DNA from: DATEJJ01 sp039649115
GTDB lineage: Bacteria > Actinomycetota > Actinomycetes > Mycobacteriales > Micromonosporaceae
Direction: 5' to 3'
Length of the DNA stretch: 9,450 bases
Assembly: GCA_039649115.1 (NCBI GenBank)
Contig: JBBWZQ010000151.1
Span: 1-9,450, forward strand
Shown: positions 7,801 through 9,450 of the stretch, in pieces
How the letters are laid out: the number at the start of each line of letters is the position of its first letter
How positions within the stretch are numbered: position 1 is the stretch's first letter
The notes under the pieces: model-generated
Databases searched by the model: none
Told to the model about the DNA's origin: nothing
Seen by the model: the letters and a program-made list of their open reading frames with translations, nothing else
Program-made: the position numbers and the translations under genes

Positions 7801-7899
7801 CGCCCAGGTCACCATGCGCCACTCGGGCACCACGTAGAACAGGCCGGTCAGCGTGGCAAGCAGCAGGCCGTACCACGCAAAAACCGTGCGTGTGGCCAT
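4786..7899 (-). CDS. Membrane-bound bifunctional diguanylate cyclase/phosphodiesterase (TM-GAF-like-PAS-GGDEF-EAL)
   Basis: 1037 residues. Residues 1-305 contain about nine or ten hydrophobic segments forming a membrane sensor module. Residues about 315-450 look like a GAF-type domain and 455-575 are a PAS domain (EYFRTLVHNSSDVILILD, ending in LRDVTERRQ). GGDEF spans 580-745 with DALTGLANR, an intact RLGGDEF (661-667) and an inhibitory RxxD site, RSQD at 654-657, five residues before it. EAL spans 760-1010 with FEALVRW (Glu792), Asn853 in SVNVS, Glu888 in ITES, IDDFGTGYSSL (Asp915/916), Lys936 in LKIDKSF, Glu972 in AEGIES and QGY at 992-994. All key residues for both making and degrading c-di-GMP are present, so net output probably depends on the sensor domains. 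The ATG at 7899 has GGAGG seven bases upstream. The 3' end overlaps the synthase-like gene, which places c-di-GMP turnover in one transcript with a biosynthetic enzyme and an exporter. Confidence 0.95.
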   Translation of the reverse strand: MATRTVFAWYGLLLATLTGLFYVVPEWRMVTWAVIGLTGSGAVLLGVRRHRPRRAGLWLLLAASLALLCGGDAAYNVMVQILGMNNPFPSVADALYLAMYPTLAIGLIGFIRSCNGGRDRGSLLDALTVTSGLGLLAWIFLIVPYVRDPDLKVLEKLTSVAYPLGDILILLTITRLLGGVRRNRSVDLLAAGTVGLLIADVLYGLIQLDGTWKVGTPVDLAWVVFYGAFGAAALHPSMVRLTEPSRRPSTEVTNRRVVLLLLPSLVAPVTLLIEAVRGRLYDAPVIAVMSAITFLLVLSRLAGMVTSQRQAGARERGLREAAATLMSVTSAPRVIDGLRSAVAQLLPAHAPHRMVILSSDADVSVASGWWGTERSARLVPTSEVDERSRGELSGFDVVLAAPLFLEERQGGDPQIRVLLVAADEAQLSSLHGAFEVLASQAAQALERIALAAQINQRNSEEYFRTLVHNSSDVILILDADDLIRYASPSIEAMFGVESLARVAFVDVVHPQWRDAATRMLVRVRSGAAPGEVADWSVIHADGSTIQVEVTCRDLRDEATISGVVLTLRDVTERRQLERELTHRAFHDALTGLANRVLFQDRVTHAIGRDHAGAGLVGVLFIDLDDFKVVNDTMGHGAGDELLVAVARRLAETLRSQDVAARLGGDEFAALIEDVQDPAEFDEIAGRVVQALAEPFTLDTRGVTVNGTASVGIATTLDASDAVDLLRQADLALYVAKGAGKSQWCRYQPALHLAMRQRLDLRNALDQAVHDNAFTLFYQPIVELDTGATVGFEALVRWQHPTKGLIPPAQFIEVAEESGLILPIGAWVLEQALRAMTQWRERLAPGPVPYISVNVSVRQFREPGFVDRIRAVLNSTGAPANSVVLEITESLLLRDDEQIWADLSALRQMGIRIAIDDFGTGYSSLSYLRQFPIDVLKIDKSFIDDMLDSPQQRAVVDAIVRLADTLDLLVIAEGIESPAHRELLARMGCPLGQGYLFAWPLPFNEATQWLPAPVGSRAVERQPSVTGLPERTDLAPLR
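4809..4814 (-). promoter_or_regulatory. Ribosome binding site fixing the TTG start of the synthase-like gene
   Basis: AAAGGA on the minus strand, six bases before the TTG at 4802 and inside the last codons of the GGDEF-EAL gene. It is the only good purine-rich site near the point where similarity to the oxoamine synthase family begins. The frame is open upstream to 5090, but that extension is Ser/Arg-rich shadow sequence. Confidence 0.6.
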
Positions 7900-7904
7900 T
7901 CAGC

Positions 7905-7909
7905 ATCCT
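7905..7909 (-). promoter_or_regulatory. Ribosome binding site of the GGDEF-EAL gene
   Basis: GGAGG on the minus strand, about seven bases before the ATG at 7899. An earlier ATG at 7906 lies in another frame within this site and is not used. Confidence 0.6.
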
Positions 7910-7933
7910 CCGGCTCCGACTCGTCCATGCGGT

Positions 7934-7963
7934 TGCCTATCGACCGGAGGCATCGGGGGACAA
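7934..7963 (-). promoter_or_regulatory. Possible sigma-70-type promoter of the GGDEF-EAL operon
   Basis: On the minus strand TTGTCC (7963-7958) and TAGGCA (7939-7934) are separated by 18 bases. The -35 is one base from TTGACC. The -10 is imperfect (final A rather than T). This would give a short leader of about 30 bases before the ATG at 7899. It is a weak call made by eye. Confidence 0.3.
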
Positions 7964-8067
7964 GGGATTCCAGAGTCGACTCAGGCGTCCGGCAACGCGC
8001 CGAAACAGGGTCTCGCACGCTCAGCCACGCGGACGTCGAGGAGGCACCCGCCGGCCGGCAGCCACAC

Positions 8068-8083
8068 ACTACGTGATGTAGGG
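8068..8083. promoter_or_regulatory. Operator-like dyad, copy 2 (upstream of the dedA-family gene)
   Basis: ACTACGTGATGTAGGG with the inverted repeat CTAC-N5-GTAG at 8069-8081, matching the deacetylase-promoter site at 2144-2159 at 14 of 16 positions. The sequence TAGGGT at 8079-8084 could serve as a -10 for the plus-strand dedA-family gene, giving a leader of about 50 bases. No -35 is evident. The site lies in the 241-base divergent region, so it could also affect the GGDEF-EAL operon. Confidence 0.45.
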
Positions 8084-8140
8084 TTGCGAGCCTGGGGTCC
8101 ATCCGTCCCCCCGCTCATTCGACGTAGGGAGTCGACGCAG

Positions 8141-8854
8141 GTGCATGTCGTCAATGCCGCGCAGTCCGCGTTGGCGGTCAACCCGCTGGATGCCAAGTCG
8201 GTGGTCCAGGCGTTCGGGCTGGCCGGCGTGCTGGCCATCCTGTTCGCCGAGACCGGGCTGATGGTCGGGTTCTTCCTCCCCGGCGACTCGCTGCTGTTCA
8301 TCGCCGGTATCGCCGCGTCCCCGGTGGCCACCGACATCGTCGGCGTCAAGCTGTCCCTGCCGGTGCTGATGGTCGGGGCCCCGGTCTGCGCGGTGGCCGG
8401 CGCCCAACTGGGCCATCTGCTCGGCGCCCGCTACGGGCGGAGGCTGTTCACCCGGCCCAACTCCCGGCTGTTCAAAACGGAGTACGTGGACCGCGCGGAG
8501 TACTACTTCACCCGCTACGGCCCGGCCAAGGCCACCGTGCTGGCCCGCTTCGTGCCCGTCGTGCGCACCTTCCTCAACCCGGTGGCCGGCATGCTGCACA
8601 TGCCCGCCCGCCGGTTCCTGCTCTGGAACGTCATCGGCGGCGTGCTGTGGACCGACGCGATCATCCTGGTCGGCTACCTGCCGGCGCGCAAGCTGCGCGA
8701 CAGCATCGGCGCGGCCAACATCGACAAGTACCTGCTGCCGGTGGTCGCGCTGATCGTGCTGGCGTCGCTGACCCCGATCTTCGTCGAGGTCGTCCGCGCC
8801 CGCCGGCACCGCGCCGGGAGCCGCGCCGCCGACCCCGGCAGCGAGTCGGCATAG
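8141..8854 (+). CDS. DedA-family (VTT/SNARE-associated domain) integral membrane protein
   Basis: 237 residues from a GTG start, with AGGGAG nine bases upstream. The open frame extends further upstream, but that part is non-hydrophobic control-region sequence. DedA proteins support envelope homeostasis, and several are lipid (undecaprenyl phosphate or phospholipid) flippases. Visible family signatures: FAETGLMVGFFLPGDSLLF with Glu37 and Asp49, matching the paired acidic residues of E. coli YqjA/YghB; GAQLGHLLGARYGRRLF at 87-103; FTRYGPAKATVLARFVPVVRT at 123-143 with Arg136 and Arg142; then AGMLHMPARRFLLWN and a final helix at about 197-216. The C-terminal tail is basic then acidic (RRHRAGSRAADPGSESA). 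The length fits the family. It is divergent from the c-di-GMP operon and carries the operator-like dyad upstream, which suggests shared control with the wall-modifying gene pair. Confidence 0.93.
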   Translation: MHVVNAAQSALAVNPLDAKSVVQAFGLAGVLAILFAETGLMVGFFLPGDSLLFIAGIAASPVATDIVGVKLSLPVLMVGAPVCAVAGAQLGHLLGARYGRRLFTRPNSRLFKTEYVDRAEYYFTRYGPAKATVLARFVPVVRTFLNPVAGMLHMPARRFLLWNVIGGVLWTDAIILVGYLPARKLRDSIGAANIDKYLLPVVALIVLASLTPIFVEVVRARRHRAGSRAADPGSESA

Positions 8855-8986
8855 GGGCAGCCGGACGCTTGCCGCGCACCCCCGGACTTCCGGCGCGGCG
8901 TCCCGGTGTTCCGGCGACAGGAGTACGGCACCGCGGCGCAGAAGGCCGACCTCATCACCCGGATACTCGGCTATTTTGGATCCTGA
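8855..8986 (+). pseudogene. Possible orphan C-terminal fragment of an unidentified gene
   Basis: Directly after the dedA stop, in the same frame, 43 codons stay open to a TGA at 8984-8986. The last part reads GTAAQKADLITRILGYFGS, which looks like a genuine protein C-terminus with an amphipathic helix. It differs in base use from its surroundings (TAT TTT GGA TCC). No start codon with a ribosome binding site precedes it; the only GTG (8906-8908) has none. It may be the remnant of a gene whose 5' part was deleted, or chance. The family is not recognised. Confidence 0.3.
8871..8899 (+). terminator. Possible bulged hairpin after the dedA-family gene
   Basis: GCCGCG (8871-8876) pairs with CGCGGC (8894-8899). 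Inside, CCGG (8882-8885) pairs with CCGG (8890-8893) around a four-base loop ACTT, leaving a five-base bulge on the left side. It starts 16 bases after the dedA stop. There is no U tract, which is common in actinobacterial terminators. In DNA of this GC content such pairings also arise by chance. Confidence 0.25.
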
Positions 8987-9000
8987 CCGACACGGAAGGC

Positions 9001-9039
9001 GTGTGGCTGCCTCGACCCCGGATGTCGAGGCAGCCGCAT
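9001..9039 (+). promoter_or_regulatory. Strong stem-loop in the leader of the ABM-domain gene
   Basis: GGCTGCCTCGAC (9005-9016) and GTCGAGGCAGCC (9024-9035) are a perfect 12-bp inverted repeat around a seven-base loop. The stem extends to 16 bp (9001-9039) with two G-U wobbles on the plus-strand RNA. The wobbles favour function as plus-strand RNA over a DNA-binding dyad, though only mildly. It ends 32 bases before the ATG at 9072. There is no U tract. It could be a terminator or attenuator between the dedA region and the ABM gene, or an mRNA-stabilising 5' hairpin. Confidence 0.6.
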
Positions 9040-9071
9040 CCCGGCCACCGACAGCGCCGTCGAGGAGTTCC

Positions 9072-9404
9072 ATGATCTTCATCACCGCGAAGTTCCGGGT
9101 CCGGCCCGAGCACGCGGACCAGTGGCCGGACATCGTCCGCGATTTCACCGTGGCGACCCGCGGCGAGCCGGGGTGCCTGTGGTTCGACTGGTCCCGCAGT
9201 CTCGATGACCCCACGGAGTACGTGCTGGTCGAGGCCTTCCGCGATGACGACGCCGGTGCCGCGCACGTGCAGTCCGACCACTTCAAGGCCGCGCAGCAGA
9301 CGTTGCCGCCCCACTTGGCCGAAACGCCGCGGGTCGTGAACATGCAGGTCCCGCAGGAGGACTGGTCCGCCCTCGGTGAGATGGCCGTGCCGGCGAAGGG
9401 GTGA
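9072..9404 (+). CDS. Antibiotic biosynthesis monooxygenase (ABM/YgiN-like) domain protein
   Basis: 110 residues, ATG start with GAGGAG four bases upstream. The small ferredoxin-like ABM fold (PF03992) is recognised from MIFITAKFRVRPEH at the N-terminus, EPGCLWFDWSRSLDDPTEYVLVEAF at about 32-56 written here only as a position guide (key parts: EPGC at 32-35 and the Tyr-Val-Leu-Val-Glu strand at 50-54), and HVQSDHFKA at 65-73 with His65 and His70. Family members dimerise and act as cofactor-free quinol or polyketide oxygenases, haem-degrading enzymes, or small stress proteins such as YgiN. Which activity applies here cannot be told. The upstream frame is open as far as 8976, but that part lies in the hairpin leader and lacks family similarity. 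The gene is monocistronic in this view, bracketed by the 9001-9039 and 9413-9450 hairpins. Confidence 0.88.
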   Translation: MIFITAKFRVRPEHADQWPDIVRDFTVATRGEPGCLWFDWSRSLDDPTEYVLVEAFRDDDAGAAHVQSDHFKAAQQTLPPHLAETPRVVNMQVPQEDWSALGEMAVPAKG

Positions 9405-9405
9405 C

Positions 9406-9432
9406 CCGGCCGGGCTCTTTCCGGCCGGGCTC
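9406..9432 (+). repeat. Tandem 12-base direct repeat overlapping the terminator
   Basis: CCGGCCGGGCTC occurs at 9406-9417 and again at 9421-9432, separated by TTT. The second copy includes the loop of the hairpin, so a smaller alternative fold is possible in which the two palindromic CCGGCCGG cores pair with each other. Confidence 0.6.
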
Positions 9433-9450
9433 ATCCGGCCGGAAAGAGCC
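9413..9450 (+). terminator. Perfect 16-bp hairpin terminator after the ABM-domain gene
   Basis: GGCTCTTTCCGGCCGG (9413-9428) is exactly complementary to 9435-9450, with a six-base loop GCTCAT. It begins eight bases after the TGA. The window stops at the last paired base, so a following U tract cannot be judged. The symmetrical stem could serve transcription from both sides. Confidence 0.75.

Noticed and set aside
5087..7906. Very long minus-strand open frame (939 codons) starting at 7906
   Set aside because: Out of frame with the GGDEF-EAL protein and Arg/Pro/Gly-rich; all conserved motifs are in the frame starting at 7899.
8972..8977. TATTTT as a -10 promoter element for the ABM gene
   Set aside because: It fits TANNNT, but no -35 lies at 16-19 bases and it falls inside a reading frame that may explain its composition. 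Kept only as a possibility.
8069..9343. Minus-strand open frame antisense to dedA and the ABM gene
   Set aside because: Gly/Gln/His-rich low-complexity translation; both plus-strand genes have clear families and ribosome binding sites.
1..9450. CRISPR arrays, tRNA or rRNA genes, insertion sequences, integrases or attachment sites
   Set aside because: No regularly spaced repeats, no tRNA-like folds, and no transposase or integrase motifs were seen on either strand.

Overview
The window is very GC-rich DNA with dense, tightly packed genes, GTG and TTG starts, purine-rich ribosome binding sites and G/C at third codon positions. This points to a high-GC actinobacterium. The protein styles (twin-lipoprotein pair, large GGDEF-EAL protein, DedA) would suit a Micromonosporaceae-like genome, but that family assignment is an impression, not a proof.

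Layout. Positions 1-7899 are almost entirely minus-strand genes in two tight groups. The upstream group is a membrane-anchored bifunctional c-di-GMP enzyme (7899-4786), then a PLP-dependent alpha-oxoamine-synthase-like enzyme (4802-3522, TTG start, 17-base overlap), then an MFS exporter (3522-2233, 1-base stop/start overlap). This looks like one operon: a c-di-GMP signalling protein translationally coupled to a small-molecule synthase and an exporter. After a 100-base gap that seems to hold its own promoter, the second group is a predicted secreted or lipoprotein polysaccharide-deacetylase-like protein (2132-1332) and a YVTN/YncE-type beta-propeller lipoprotein (1335 to beyond position 1), joined by an ATGA overlap.

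The left edge is odd. On the plus strand the first bases read like the C-terminus of a phosphoesterase/acid phosphatase, convergent with the propeller gene. No stop codon exists on either strand in any frame over roughly the first 240 bases.

From about 7900 to 8140 is a divergent control region. To its right, plus-strand genes encode a DedA-family membrane protein (8141-8854) and a small antibiotic-biosynthesis-monooxygenase (ABM/YgiN-like) protein (9072-9404). Between them are a stretch that looks like an orphan protein C-terminus and a strong 16-bp hairpin in the leader of the ABM gene. The window ends inside or at the end of a perfect 16-bp hairpin, probably the ABM terminator.

A near-identical 16-base dyad (14 of 16 matches) lies directly at the putative promoter of the deacetylase operon and about 60 bases upstream of dedA. 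This suggests that one repressor controls both cell-envelope loci. The most interesting candidate system is the c-di-GMP enzyme / oxoamine synthase / exporter operon, which could make and export a diffusible acyl-amino-ketone-type product. That function is inference.
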